This document shows, piece by piece, positions 35,072-44,944 of a stretch of 64,000 nt of DNA. The stretch lies in contig USFW01000002.1 of NCBI GenBank assembly GCA_900553985.1, positions 1 through 64,000 of the forward strand, written 5' to 3'. A program made the position numbers and the translations under genes. Each line of letters begins with the position of its first letter. Position 1 is the first letter of the stretch. The notes below the pieces were generated by a model. That model made no database searches, was not told the DNA's origin, and worked only from the letters and a program-made list of their open reading frames with translations. This stretch comes from an uncultured Clostridium sp. (lineage in GTDB: Bacteria; Bacillota; Clostridia; TANB77; CAG-508).

Positions 35072-35797
35072 TTAATACAATTCGATTATTGAATGTAAAA
35101 CTTTTCCATCCTCACTTTGAATTACTACTACATTTTTACCTTCAACATTAGAATATTTTCCCACAACTTTTTCACCTAATTTAGTTTCTTTTTTATACAT
35201 TATCCTAACATTATCAAAAGGTCTTTCTTCGTAAATATCTTTAGGAAGAGCTTCATATGCAATATCTAAATAATATAAATTATGCATATGACCTATTACA
35301 TCTATATCTCTTCTTTGAACTTGATATATTATTTCATTTTCAAAGTTTTCTGGAATATTCATTTTTGTAATTTCTTCATTTTCAAAAACCATCTTATCTA
35401 TTTCAGATTGGTACTTCTCGGCCATTTCAGAATCCACCCTAGAAATTTTTCCTGTTTTACTATTTACTAATAACCATTTTGATGTTGCTATTGCACATAA
35501 ATTCATTTGCTCATCATATATTTCAAAATCACGATATGCATAAAATTTTTCTATTTTCCTTGACCATGTATGTATTTCCAATTCTTGTCCATATTTAGGT
35601 CTTTTTAAAACTTTTACTTTCCAATCTAGTAATAACCAATTCAAATTTGTTTGTTTTGTAGTATTTACACCATAGCCTACACTATCAGAGTGATATGCTG
35701 CAATGTTTTCTAGATATTCTAGTATTGCAATATTACTTATCTCTTCACCTTTCCAAACATCTTTTAATCCTATTTTAAATTTTTCTTTATATATCAT
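35072..35797 (-). CDS. Acyl-ACP thioesterase
   Basis: The protein is a double hotdog-fold thioesterase that releases fatty acids from acyl carrier protein. The first hotdog has YLENIAAYHSDSVGYGV and NLNWLLLDWKVKVLKRPKYG, ending HTWSRKIEKFYAYRDFEIYD. The second has QVQRRDIDVIGHMHNLYYLD with the Asn-His pair of the family. ATG at 35797 gives 241 residues with AAAGAGGC upstream; a TTG/ATG start further up (35857) lacks support. It stands alone on the minus strand. Confidence 0.85.
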   Translation of the reverse strand: MIYKEKFKIGLKDVWKGEEISNIAILEYLENIAAYHSDSVGYGVNTTKQTNLNWLLLDWKVKVLKRPKYGQELEIHTWSRKIEKFYAYRDFEIYDEQMNLCAIATSKWLLVNSKTGKISRVDSEMAEKYQSEIDKMVFENEEITKMNIPENFENEIIYQVQRRDIDVIGHMHNLYYLDIAYEALPKDIYEERPFDNVRIMYKKETKLGEKVVGKYSNVEGKNVVVIQSEDGKVLHSIIELY

Positions 35798-35967
35798 TTT
35801 ATATTGTGCCTCTTTTTCTATTAAATTTTTCCTATAAATTAAGATAATTCTTTGCAAGAAAATTGCATATATTTTTATTTATAAGTAACTTTATTTTTTA
35901 ATAACATTTAATAATTCTTATTTTTATATTATAAAATTTAAAACATCCTATTTTCATGCAATAATAA

Positions 35968-37272
35968 TTAATATCCTGGCTTCTTTAATAACTTAAACAT
36001 GTTCTTTTTATATTTTTCTACTCCTGGTTGATTAAATGGATTTACTCCAAGTATCATTCCTGATACACTACATGCTTTCTCAAAGAAATATATTAATTCT
36101 CCTATATTTTCTTCATCTAATTTTTCTAATTCTATAACTATATTAGGTACATCTCCTGATACATGTGCTTTTATAGTACCTTCCATAGCTTTTTTATTTA
36201 CATAATCTAATCCTTTTCCAGCTAAATAATTTAATCCATCTAGATTATCTTCATCTACATTTATTGTTATATCTGAACTTGGATTTTTTATTGATATAAC
36301 TGTTTCAAATAAATTTCTTCTACCTTCTTGTATATATTGTCCCATTGAATGTAAATCTGTTGTAAAATCAACTCCTGCTGGGAATATTCCTTTTTGCTCT
36401 TTTCCTTCACTTTCGCCATATAATTGTTTCCACCATTCTGTAAAATAGTGCATTTTAGGTTCATAATTTACTAATATTTCTATATTTTTATATAGTTTAT
36501 TTAAAATATTCCTTGCAACTGCATATTGATAACATTCATTATATTTCAAGTTTGAGTCATTATATCTTTCTTGTGCTATTCGTGCACCTTCCATTAATTT
36601 ATCTATATCTATCCCTGCTGTTGCTATTGGTAATAATCCTACTGCTGTTAATACTGAATATCTTCCCCCTATATTATCTGGAACAACAAATTGTTCATAT
36701 CCTTCATTATCAGCTAATGTCTTTAATGCTCCTTTTTGTTTATCTGTCGTTGCATATATTCTGCTTCTAGCTTCTTCTATTCCATATTTATTTTCTAATA
36801 TTTCTCTAAAAATTCTAAAAGCAACTGCTGGCTCTGTTGTTGTTCCCGATTTTGAAATTACATTTACTGAAAAATCTTTATCTCCAATATATTCTATCAA
36901 TTCGTTTATATAATTAGAACTTAAATTATTTCCCACATATAATACTTGAGGATATTTTCTTTGCTTGTTTGGTAACATATTATAAAAAGAACTTGTTAAA
37001 GCCTCAATAACTGCTCTAGCTCCTAAATAAGACCCCCCTATTCCTATTACTACCAATATATCTGATTCTTTTTTTATCTTCTTTGCTGCTTTTTTTATTC
37101 TATCAAATTCTTTTTTATCATAATTGGTTGGTAATTCAAGCCATCCCACAAAATCATTTTCATCATTTGCTCTTCTATGTAAATCTTTATGTATATTTTC
37201 AACTTGTGCTTTATACTCTAAAATACTTTTTTGACTAATACCTGTTTCTTTCAAATTTAATTTAATATTCAT
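35968..37272 (-). CDS. pgi: Glucose-6-phosphate isomerase
   Basis: Pgi interconverts glucose 6-phosphate and fructose 6-phosphate. The 434-residue length fits the short Gram-positive class. Segments: [73 protein letters not shown] and [19 protein letters not shown] at 37272 was preferred because AGAGGT is then eight bases upstream; 37281 is possible. It joins pyk as the second glycolytic gene in this arm. Confidence 0.93.
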   Translation of the reverse strand: MNIKLNLKETGISQKSILEYKAQVENIHKDLHRRANDENDFVGWLELPTNYDKKEFDRIKKAAKKIKKESDILVVIGIGGSYLGARAVIEALTSSFYNMLPNKQRKYPQVLYVGNNLSSNYINELIEYIGDKDFSVNVISKSGTTTEPAVAFRIFREILENKYGIEEARSRIYATTDKQKGALKTLADNEGYEQFVVPDNIGGRYSVLTAVGLLPIATAGIDIDKLMEGARIAQERYNDSNLKYNECYQYAVARNILNKLYKNIEILVNYEPKMHYFTEWWKQLYGESEGKEQKGIFPAGVDFTTDLHSMGQYIQEGRRNLFETVISIKNPSSDITINVDEDNLDGLNYLAGKGLDYVNKKAMEGTIKAHVSGDVPNIVIELEKLDEENIGELIYFFEKACSVSGMILGVNPFNQPGVEKYKKNMFKLLKKPGY

Positions 37273-37363
37273 CCTTTGCATACCTCTTTTCTACTTTATT
37301 CTAAGTTATTATATACAACTAGATAATTTATTTCAATAGAATTTTTGATTTTATTTAACAAGT

Positions 37364-37444
37364 TAATGTTGTTCGTTATAGAGTAGCTGGAAATAGTTGA
37401 TAATTATAATTATCAACTATTTCCAGTGGCTAACTTGCAAAGCC
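37364..37444. repeat. Intergenic repeat family 2, copy B (complete hairpin)
   Basis: CTGGAAATAGTTGATAATT is followed directly by its perfect complement AATTATCAACTATTTCCAG, separated by two bases. It shares this core and flanks with 30147-30212. It lies four bases beyond the spoIIP stop, so it may also act as its terminator. Confidence 0.8.
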
Positions 37445-37447
37445 CCC

Positions 37448-38717
37448 TTATTTACTCGCAATAACTTCATCTATGACTTTTGCCAAATATTTCATACTAG
37501 TCAAACACTGCTCCATTGTATTTCCTGTCGCCCCAACTTCTATTATACTTGCATATTTCCCAGCATGCTGATTATATCTAGAAGTTGTAAGCATTATAGG
37601 TTTAAAAAGTCCAGGATACATCTCTTCTGCTTTTTCTTGTATCTTTATTGCAAATTTTAAATTTTGATTCCAATTAGGATGCCATAATCCCCCGTTATTA
37701 GTACCTATTACAAACATTATTTGTGCTGCTACATCATTTTCCCCTATTTTTACTATCGGTGCATAATCACTTCTACTGCCTATTGCATCTCTATGTAAGT
37801 CTATTATTATGTCTGATGGATTTGTCTTTAATAAGCTTTCTACTGTTTTTAATGATTTAGTATATGAACCATTATATGAAGGATAATCATTATAACTTGT
37901 ATCATGAATTACATTATAGCCATATTGTTGCAACTGATTTGTAAGTTCTGTACCTACTCTTGTTACTGTGAAATTTAAGTCTGTTGTTCTAAAATTTCCT
38001 GTTTGAGTATATTGATAATTTGGACTTGGAGTATAACTTTCACAACTATGTGTATGAAATAACATTATATTTTTATTTTCTATTGTAATGTCTGGCGTTA
38101 ACATTTCTTGTGTTAATTTATAGTCTGTTTGATTTTTTATTTTTACTTTTCCATATTCTACATTATAACTTTCTTTTATAGGATTATTAGTAATAATTTC
38201 AGTTTTTAGTCCTGTTCCGAGCTACTTCAACATTTTCTTCTTTTTTCTCTTCTTGATTATTTTTGTTTTCTTCTTGTTTCTCCATATTTTCTTGCTTATT
38301 ATCTTTACTATCTTGTTTATCATCTTTCTCTTTTTCTTTATCATTAATTTTATTGTTTTCTTCTTTTTCTAATCCATTTATTAAACTTATTTGAGTTCCT
38401 ATTATACTGTGCAAAATATTTTTATTGTCATTTTCTTTTATATCATCCTCACTCGATACTTTTTTATATTCTTCATTAACTTGTGCCATTACTGGTATAG
38501 AAGTATCTAAACAAGCAAGTAGATTTTTACTAAAAAAACTACTTGCTGTGTTTTGAACATTTTGTTCTATTTTTTTTACATTTTCTTTTGTACTTGCAAC
38601 ATATTTAGTTGTTACAAATACTACTAAAATTAATACGAATATGCACATTATGTACTTGATAATATCTTTCATTTTTAAAACAGCTACATTAAACATATAT
38701 TTTTCTCCTTGTCCCAA
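37448..38717 (-). CDS. spoIIP: Stage II sporulation protein P, read through a +1 shift at CGG
   Basis: SpoIIP is a peptidoglycan amidase of the DMP engulfment complex, essential for spore formation. The first frame starts at 38717, carries one membrane helix (about residues 15-36, YIMCIFVLILVVFVTTKYVA) and an acidic, Lys/Glu/Asn-rich linker. It then meets GCT CGG AAC at 38222-38214. Skipping C38219 gives GTGLKTEIITNNPIKESYN and runs on in frame through MLFHTHSCESYTPSPNY and IIIDLHRDAIGSRSDYAP to 37448. These are the zinc-amidase motifs of SpoIIP. The joined protein has 422 residues, normal for the family. With other spore genes intact nearby, loss of SpoIIP would be surprising, so true recoding deserves serious thought. 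Confidence 0.85.
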
Positions 38718-38889
38718 CTTCTCCTATATATATGTATATGCTATTTTAAAAATTTTATTACTATTTTTTTATTAATTTCATTTTATATATTAACTCAATC
38801 ATTAACTATAAAATCTTTTTTTGTCTTAATTTTATATATTAATTTGTTTTTTAACTTTCATAAATAAATTTTAGATATTTCTTAAAATT

Positions 38890-41800
38890 TTAAAAAACTT
38901 TTTCTTCTACCCTTACATTTGTTTTACCAATTATGTCTTCAAAAACTTTTAAAATCTCATCATTACAATATATTGCCCCACATGATGCATTATCTTCTCC
39001 TACTTTTACAAATACATTTATATTATTTCTATCTCCCTTGAAATATTTTATAGCTCCTCGTAATTTTGCTTTTTCCTCTTCTGGAGTTTCTGTTATATCA
39101 AGCATTAATACTTTTTGCTTTTGATCTCCAAATTCTTTTATTTCATTAGCTACAATTTTTGTTTCTTCATCTTCTCTGATACTCAACCTTCCTTCTACAA
39201 TAACAATGTTTTCTTCTACCAAACTACTACCAGAATTTATATATGCATTTTCAAACACAATTACCTCTGCCTGTCCATATAAATCTTCTATTGTAACAAA
39301 TGCCATAATTTTATTATTTTTTGTATATTTTTTCTTTATTGATGTTATTATTCCTGCATATTTTACTTTTTGCCCATCTATATATTTGCTTTTTTCTTGA
39401 CTCATATTTTCCATATCAAATTGTGATGAATTTTGCTCATCTATTTTTTTCATTTCTAATGTATTTATATTTGTTTGCATTTCTATTTGATGTCTTATTT
39501 TTTTCAATGGATGTCCTGATATATATATTCCTAGCATTTCTTTTTCAATAGATAGTAATTCTTTACTTGATAGTTCTTCATGTTCATCAAACTTGTACTT
39601 TATCTCTTCCATCTCTTCTTTATCTTCACTAGACCCTAAATCAAACATTGATACTTGTCCTGCAAATCCTTTTTTCTTACTAGATTGTATTACATCTATA
39701 ATATTTTCAAATGATGCTAATAATGTGCTTCTGGTTTGCTCAAAATTATCAAATACTCCCGCTTTTATAAGACTTTCTACACATTTTTTATTAACAGCTT
39801 CATCTGCTATTCTTTCACAGAAGTCTGTAAAACTTTTATATTTACCATTTTCTTTTCTTTCTCTTACAATATTATCAACTGGTACAGTTCCTACATTTTT
39901 AATACTTCCTAAACCAAATCTAATTTTCCCATCTTCAACAGTAAATTTTGTGATACTTTTGTTTATATCTGGTTTTAATATTTCTATTCCTAAGGCTTTA
40001 CATTCATCTATATATTGTGGAATTTTATCTAAATTTCCTAAAAAACTGTTTAAAGTAGCTGCCATAAATTCTGCTGGATAATATGCTTTTAAATAAGCTG
40101 TTCTATATGCTACAACAGCATAACAAGCTGCATGAGATTTATTAAATGCATATTTAGCAAACTCTGCCATCTCGTCAAAAATCTTATCTGCTGATTTTTC
40201 GTCTATTCCATTTCTAACACATCCTGGTACTACTACATTTCCATTTTCATCTTCTTGTCCATGTATAAAAACTTCTCTTTCTTTTGCCATTACATCTAGT
40301 TTCTTTTTTCCCATAGCTCTTCTAACTAGATCAGCTCTTCCTAAAGAATAACCAGCTAAATCTCTAACTATTTGCATAACTTGTTCTTGATATACCATAC
40401 ATCCATATGTTACATTTAAAATTGGCTCTAAGCTTGGATGAGTATATTCATTATGTCCTGGATTTTGTTTTCCTCTTATATATCTTGGAATTTGGTCCAT
40501 TGGTCCTGGTCTATATAAAGATACTCCAGCTATTATATCTTCTAAACAGTCTGGTTTTAACTCTTTCATAAAGTTTGTCATACCTTGTGACTCGAACTGG
40601 AATATTCCACATGATTTACCTTCTTGCCATAGTTTATATACCTTAGGGTCTGCCATTTCCTTATCAAATTCTACATCTATACCCCTATTTTGTTTTACTA
40701 AATTTATTGTATCTTGAATTACAGTTAAAGTTCTTAGTCCCAAAAAGTCCATTTTTAATAATCCAAGTTCTTCTAATGTGGTCATAATATATTGTGTTGA
40801 TATCTGGTTATCTCTAACATATAAAGGTACATATGTATCTACTGGGTCTTTTGTAATTACTATACCACATGCATGTGTTGAAGCCTGTCTTGGCATTCCT
40901 TCTAAGCCCATTGCTATATCTAAAATATTTTTTACTTGTGCATCATTTTCATATTGCTCTTTTAATTCTTTGTTTTGTTCTAGAGCCTTTTTTATTGTTA
41001 TATGCAATTCATTTGGTATCATTTTTGCAAGGCTATCTGCTTGTGCATATGGAATATCTAAAACTCTTGAAACATCTCTTATTACCATCCTTGCTGACAT
41101 AGTTCCAAAAGTTATTATCTGTGAAACATGATCATGTCCATATTTTCTTGATACATAATCAATAACCTCTTGTCTTCTTTCATAACAAAAATCAACATCA
41201 AAATCTGGCATACTTACTCTTTCAGGATTTAAAAATCTTTCAAAGATAAGTCCATATTTTATTGGATCTATATCTGTAATTCCTATTGAATATGCTAAAA
41301 TAGAACCTGCGCCAGAACCACGCCCTGGTCCTACTGGGATTCCTACTGATTTAGCATAATGAATAAAATCCCATACAATAAGATAGTAGTCTACATATCC
41401 CATCTTTTTTATTACACCTAATTCATATTCTGCTCTATCTAAAATTTCTTTAGATGGATTTTCTCCATATCTTTCAATAAGACCATCATCACATAGTTTC
41501 TTCAAGTAATCGTAGTGTGTTTCAAATTCTTCTGGTACATCATAATTAGGTAATATAGTATGACCAAATTCAAATTCCACATTACATTTCTCTGCAATTT
41601 TTACTGTATTTTCAATCGCATCAGGAAAATTCGCAAAATATTCTATCATTTCTTCTGGAGATTTTACATATAACTCATCTGTTTCAAATTTCATTCTATC
41701 AGGGTCACTCATTCTTTTTCCTGTTTGAATACACAATAATACCTCATGATTATATGCATATTCTCTTTTTAAATAATGTGCATCATTTGTGGCAACTAAT

Positions 41801-42396
41801 GGAATATCTAATTTTCTAGCTAGTTTTATTAATTTTTGGTTTGCCAATACTTGCTCTTTTATACCATTGTTTTGGATTTCAATATAATAATCTTCTCCAA
41901 ATACTTTTTTATGCCATAATGCTATTTCCTCTGCTTTTTCTTCTTGTCCATTAAGTAATGCTTGGTTTACTGCTCCTGCTAGACATGCACTTAAGCAGAT
42001 TAGTCCTTCACTATATTTTTCTAAAATTTCTAAATCTATTCTAGGTTTATAATAATATCCATCTACAAATCCTAATGATACTAATTTACTTAGGTTTTTA
42101 TATCCTTGATTATTTTTTGCTAATAATATAAGGTGATTATATCTATTGTCAATATTAGGTTCTTTGTCAAATCTCGAACGTGGTGCAACATATACTTCAC
42201 ATCCTATTATTGGTTTTATTCCTTCTTTTTTACAAGCTTTATAAAAATCTATTGCACCATACATTACTCCATGGTCTGTAAGAGCAATTGCTTTCATTCC
42301 TAGCTCTTTTGCTCTTATTGGTAAATCTTTTATTCTATTTGCTCCATCTAATAAACTAAACTCACTATGTATATGTAAATGCACGAAATCTGACAT
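38890..42396 (-). CDS. dnaE: DNA polymerase III alpha subunit
   Basis: This is a replicative polymerase of the DnaE group, 1168 residues long. The PHP domain begins with HLHIHSEFSLLDGANRI and covers residues about 1-270. The catalytic palm has VGPGRGSGAGSILAYSIG and PDFDVDFCYERRQEVIDYV with the active Asp pair. The fingers/tau-binding part and helix-hairpin-helix follow. An OB-fold lies at about residues 990-1065 (VKYAGIITSIKKKYTKNNK). No CGG codon occurs in 1168 codons. It is in line with DnaE1 from Clostridia, where it works beside PolC. Confidence 0.95.
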   Translation of the reverse strand: MSDFVHLHIHSEFSLLDGANRIKDLPIRAKELGMKAIALTDHGVMYGAIDFYKACKKEGIKPIIGCEVYVAPRSRFDKEPNIDNRYNHLILLAKNNQGYKNLSKLVSLGFVDGYYYKPRIDLEILEKYSEGLICLSACLAGAVNQALLNGQEEKAEEIALWHKKVFGEDYYIEIQNNGIKEQVLANQKLIKLARKLDIPLVATNDAHYLKREYAYNHEVLLCIQTGKRMSDPDRMKFETDELYVKSPEEMIEYFANFPDAIENTVKIAEKCNVEFEFGHTILPNYDVPEEFETHYDYLKKLCDDGLIERYGENPSKEILDRAEYELGVIKKMGYVDYYLIVWDFIHYAKSVGIPVGPGRGSGAGSILAYSIGITDIDPIKYGLIFERFLNPERVSMPDFDVDFCYERRQEVIDYVSRKYGHDHVSQIITFGTMSARMVIRDVSRVLDIPYAQADSLAKMIPNELHITIKKALEQNKELKEQYENDAQVKNILDIAMGLEGMPRQASTHACGIVITKDPVDTYVPLYVRDNQISTQYIMTTLEELGLLKMDFLGLRTLTVIQDTINLVKQNRGIDVEFDKEMADPKVYKLWQEGKSCGIFQFESQGMTNFMKELKPDCLEDIIAGVSLYRPGPMDQIPRYIRGKQNPGHNEYTHPSLEPILNVTYGCMVYQEQVMQIVRDLAGYSLGRADLVRRAMGKKKLDVMAKEREVFIHGQEDENGNVVVPGCVRNGIDEKSADKIFDEMAEFAKYAFNKSHAACYAVVAYRTAYLKAYYPAEFMAATLNSFLGNLDKIPQYIDECKALGIEILKPDINKSITKFTVEDGKIRFGLGSIKNVGTVPVDNIVRERKENGKYKSFTDFCERIADEAVNKKCVESLIKAGVFDNFEQTRSTLLASFENIIDVIQSSKKKGFAGQVSMFDLGSSEDKEEMEEIKYKFDEHEELSSKELLSIEKEMLGIYISGHPLKKIRHQIEMQTNINTLEMKKIDEQNSSQFDMENMSQEKSKYIDGQKVKYAGIITSIKKKYTKNNKIMAFVTIEDLYGQAEVIVFENAYINSGSSLVEENIVIVEGRLSIREDEETKIVANEIKEFGDQKQKVLMLDITETPEEEKAKLRGAIKYFKGDRNNINVFVKVGEDNASCGAIYCNDEILKVFEDIIGKTNVRVEEKVF

Positions 42397-42460
42397 TAGT
42401 TTTTCCTCCCAAATCTTTATTTTTTCGTTATTATATCATTTATTTTTTATATAATCTACT

Positions 42461-42510
42461 AGTTAAAGAAATAAAAAGGTAACTTTCGTTACCTTTTTAT
42501 TTCTTTAATT
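42461..42510 (-). terminator. Terminator after the 42517-42828 gene
   Basis: A 21-bp perfect stem (42463-42483 with 42488-42508) closes on a four-base loop TTTC. A and T runs at the ends would let it work in both directions. Confidence 0.9.
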
Positions 42511-42516
42511 ATCTAG

Positions 42517-42828
42517 CTAACACCCAAACCATTTATTTATAATTGCCCACATAATAGTATGAGTACGCCTTACAGGTATATCTTCCAGATTACCATTTTC
42601 TAAGTAGCATTGAATACTTGGTATATCTTTCGAATTGTTTCTTGTAACATCAAGTTGAATTTTTACTGTCTGTGGTAAATATTGGCTAAGTTTTGTAGAA
42701 ACTTCATTATCATTTTTATAAAAATCTTTAATGAAATTCATTAGTTCAGCTTGAGATTCCCTTAGTATTTTTCCTTGAAAAACTATCTTCCCATTTTCTT
42801 TCCGTTCTACTTTAATAGTCTCTTTCAT
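42517..42828 (-). CDS. Hypothetical 103-residue protein with in-frame CGG
   Basis: The protein is not recognised. It is soluble and mixed alpha/beta, with FQGKILRESQAELMNFIKDF and a Trp-rich end (IMWAIINKWFGC). The start at 42828 follows TAGGAGGT. Codon 9 is CGG (GAA CGG AAA, 42804-42802), and the frame stays open for 94 further codons, so it must be read in frame. It sits alone between dnaE and rbr, ended by a strong terminator. Slightly higher G+C in some codons suggests recent gain, as for the other two in-frame-CGG genes. Confidence 0.7.
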   Translation of the reverse strand: MKETIKVERKENGKIVFQGKILRESQAELMNFIKDFYKNDNEVSTKLSQYLPQTVKIQLDVTRNNSKDIPSIQCYLENGNLEDIPVRRTHTIMWAIINKWFGC

Positions 42829-42977
42829 TTAACATACCTCCTAAAAAAACTATATTTACAGTTCTCTTTTAGCAATTTTCTTGCTAAAATACACAAAAGC
42901 TTTTTGCTTTCTTGAAGTATTATATCAAAATTACCAAATAAAAACAACTATTTTTTTCACTTTGAAAATATTTAATA

Positions 42978-43024
42978 AAAAGAACTATGCTAGAATCTAA
43001 AAACTTTCTAGTATAGTTCTTAAT
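42978..43024 (-). terminator. perR-rbr operon terminator
   Basis: AAGAACTATGCTAGAA pairs with TTCTAGTATAGTTCTT around a ten-base loop and ends in an A/T-rich run. Confidence 0.8.
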
Positions 43025-43067
43025 TAATTTTATACCAATTTAAAATCTTTATTTACTAATAAGATTA

Positions 43068-43607
43068 TTAATAATTTTCTGCTTTTATTTCAAAAAATGC
43101 TTTTGGATGGCTACATACTGGGCATATTTCTGGTGCTGATTTTCCAATTACTATATGTCCACAATTTCTACATTTCCATATTCTATCACCATCACGGCTG
43201 AATACTAATCCACCTTCTACATTTTCTATTAATTTTTTATATCTTTCTTCATGTTCTTTTTCTATTTTTGCAACTTCTGAGAATAAATATGCAATATGGT
43301 CAAATCCTTCTTCTTTTGCTTCTTTTGCCATTCTATCATACATATCTGTCCATTCATAATTTTCTCCTTCAGCAGCTGCTTGTAAGTTTTCTACTGTTGA
43401 TTTTATTTCTCCACCTTGTAATAATTTAAACCACATTTTTGCATGTTCTTTTTCATTATCAGCTGTTTCTTGGAATATTGCTGCTATTTGCTCATATCCT
43501 TCTTTTTTTGCTTTTGCTGCAAAATATGTATATTTATTTCTTGCTTGTGATTCTCCTGCAAATGCCTCCATTAAATTTTTTTCTGTTTTTGTTCCTTTTA
43601 AATCCAT
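43068..43607 (-). CDS. rbr: Rubrerythrin
   Basis: Rubrerythrin reduces hydrogen peroxide in anaerobes. The 179-residue protein begins [20 protein letters not shown]. It has the four-helix diiron domain with ligands in [29 protein letters not shown] and [17 protein letters not shown]-terminal rubredoxin-like center has CRNCG and [11 protein letters not shown], two CxxC pairs. ATG at 43607 was chosen because AAGGAGG lies six bases upstream. It follows perR by 19 bp and is surely in the same operon and PerR regulated. Confidence 0.95.
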   Translation of the reverse strand: MDLKGTKTEKNLMEAFAGESQARNKYTYFAAKAKKEGYEQIAAIFQETADNEKEHAKMWFKLLQGGEIKSTVENLQAAAEGENYEWTDMYDRMAKEAKEEGFDHIAYLFSEVAKIEKEHEERYKKLIENVEGGLVFSRDGDRIWKCRNCGHIVIGKSAPEICPVCSHPKAFFEIKAENY

Positions 43608-43626
43608 TATAAATTCCTCCTTAAAT

Positions 43627-44013
43627 TTATTTTTCTGATTTACAATCTTCACATATTCCATATATAGTTATGCTATGTACTTCCATTTCCATACCTATTT
43701 GTTTTTGTAGTTCTTTTGATATTTCTTTATCATTAAAATGATATTTAAAATCAAAAACTTTGCCACATTTATCACATATTGCATGGTAATGCTTTTCATG
43801 TAAATAGTCATATCTATCTGGTCCAATTGCCATTTTTAGTTGTTTTATTTTTCCTTGTTCTACTAGAATATTTATATTTCTGTATACTGTGCTTTTACTT
43901 ATCTGAGGTTCTTTTTTTATTACTATATTGTATATTTCCTCAGCTGTTGGATGTATACGATTTTCTTTTATAACTTCTAGTATTATTTCTCTTTGCTTGG
44001 AATAGTTATTCAT
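43627..44013 (-). CDS. perR: Fur-family repressor, PerR-like
   Basis: The 128-residue protein has a winged helix-turn-helix ([35 protein letters not shown]) and a metal-binding C-terminal domain. Two CxxC pairs, CDKCGKVF and CEDCKSEK, form the structural zinc site; [12 protein letters not shown] holds regulatory histidines. Its partner gene is rubrerythrin, which fits a peroxide-sensing PerR rather than Fur. A perfect 23-bp palindrome overlies its own leader, so it is self-regulated. The start follows AAAGGAGAG. Confidence 0.9.
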   Translation of the reverse strand: MNNYSKQREIILEVIKENRIHPTAEEIYNIVIKKEPQISKSTVYRNINILVEQGKIKQLKMAIGPDRYDYLHEKHYHAICDKCGKVFDFKYHFNDKEISKELQKQIGMEMEVHSITIYGICEDCKSEK

Positions 44014-44026
44014 AAATCTCTCCTTT

Positions 44027-44049
44027 AAATTAGGAATTATTCCTAATTT
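44027..44049. promoter_or_regulatory. Perfect 23-bp palindrome, PerR/Fur-type operator
   Basis: AAATTAGGAATTATTCCTAA plus TTT forms an 11-1-11 perfect dyad between the perR promoter and its ribosome binding site. Its core differs from the Bacillus PerR box (TTATAATnATTATAA) but has the same layout, so it is the likely autoregulatory site. Confidence 0.75.
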
Positions 44050-44056
44050 CGTATTT

Positions 44057-44085
44057 ATAATATATTAACTTTTCATTTTTGTCAA
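44057..44085 (-). promoter_or_regulatory. perR-rbr promoter
   Basis: On the minus strand TTGACA (44085-44080) and TATTAT (44062-44057) are 17 bp apart. The operator starts eight bases downstream. The -35 box overlaps the last codons of the upstream DUF2442-like gene. Confidence 0.7.
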
Positions 44086-44567
44086 TAGAATTTTACATTT
44101 TTTTCTTTTTTATTCTCACTATCATATTTTAAAGAACTATTTTTAGGAATACCATATTCTCTCTCCATAGCATCAATTGAAACTACCCATTGTTTTCCAT
44201 ATTTGCATACATCTATTCCATCTATTAATTTTCCATATGATATTGCTTTTCTAAGTGTACTTTCGTTTAACCCCCAAATCAATGTTGCATCACTAAAAGC
44301 CATTAATCCATCAAATGGTGTTTCTATAATTTTACCATTTTCAAATAACTCATCACAAGAAATATCTATATCATCACTCCATATTATTCCATAACCTCCA
44401 ATATCTACTTGAACACTATAAAATAATTCTTCATTTCTTAATATTTTAAACATTGAATTATTTTCTATTAATTGTTTTACATTATATATTTTAGTAATTC
44501 CTTCGGAAAATTGAACTAATATTTTATAATCAGGATAAGCCGTTACATTTTTTATTTTATGAAACAT
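44082..44567 (-). CDS. DUF2442-domain protein with C-terminal DNA-binding-like extension
   Basis: The first 85 residues match the DUF2442 pattern: VTAYPDYKILVQFSEGITKI, VQVDIGGYGIIWSDDIDISC and DELFENGK. The second half (LMAFSDATLIWGLNESTLRK and YGKQWVVSIDAMEREYG) resembles the helix-turn-helix tail found on some DUF2442 proteins that act as antitoxins. The adjacent upstream gene is a broken DUF4160 gene, the usual partner of DUF2442 in toxin-antitoxin-like pairs. So this looks like a surviving half of such a pair. The start follows AAGGGGGG. Confidence 0.8.
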   Translation of the reverse strand: MFHKIKNVTAYPDYKILVQFSEGITKIYNVKQLIENNSMFKILRNEELFYSVQVDIGGYGIIWSDDIDISCDELFENGKIIETPFDGLMAFSDATLIWGLNESTLRKAISYGKLIDGIDVCKYGKQWVVSIDAMEREYGIPKNSSLKYDSENKKEKNVKFY

Positions 44568-44579
44568 AAGTATCCCCCC

Positions 44580-44820
44580 TTATTCTAATGGTTTTATTTT
44601 TTTAAAGTTTTGAGTATCCCATATTTCTTTTAACTCTTCTTCATGAATTGAAATCCATTCTGTTACTAATTCTAAAGCTTTTTTCTATTATTTTCTTCTC
44701 TTGAAAATCTATTGCAGCAACATTCTCACCATAAATTGCATGTATATGTGGTGGATTATGCTCACTTTGTTGAAAATACATTCTTATTATAATTCCATAA
44801 AATCTCGATAAAACTGGCAT
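44580..44820 (-). pseudogene. DUF4160-family gene, broken by a small deletion
   Basis: The start at 44820 reads MPVLSRFYGIIIRMYFQQSE and HNPPHIHAIYGENVAAIDFQ, the classical DUF4160 N-terminus. The frame then fails in a run GAAAAAAGC at about 44683 and stops. In the next frame the family C-terminus resumes as ALELVTEWISIHEEELKEIW and ends at 44580. Compared with the family pattern, about five residues around EG-LPK-KA are missing at the joint. A deletion of roughly 14 bases explains it better than a one-base change. No CGG is involved, so this is ordinary decay, in contrast to the CGG sites. Confidence 0.7.
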
Positions 44821-44944
44821 TTTTACCTCCTTACTATATATAGTATATCACATTTCTTATACTATCATATAATGTATTATCTCTACATTTACATATTAGT
44901 ATTATTTATATTATCTAACTTTATTATAATATTTGGAGGATTTT

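Noticed and set aside
35282..36770. Plus-strand open frames inside pgi, pyk, dnaE and the thioesterase gene
   Set aside because: They lack ribosome binding sites, are low-complexity hydrophobic strings and lie opposite strong genes, so they are shadow frames.
44675..44695. The DUF4160 interruption as another recoding site
   Set aside because: No CGG is present, the change lies in an A-run, and several family residues are missing at the joint, so a deletion is simpler.
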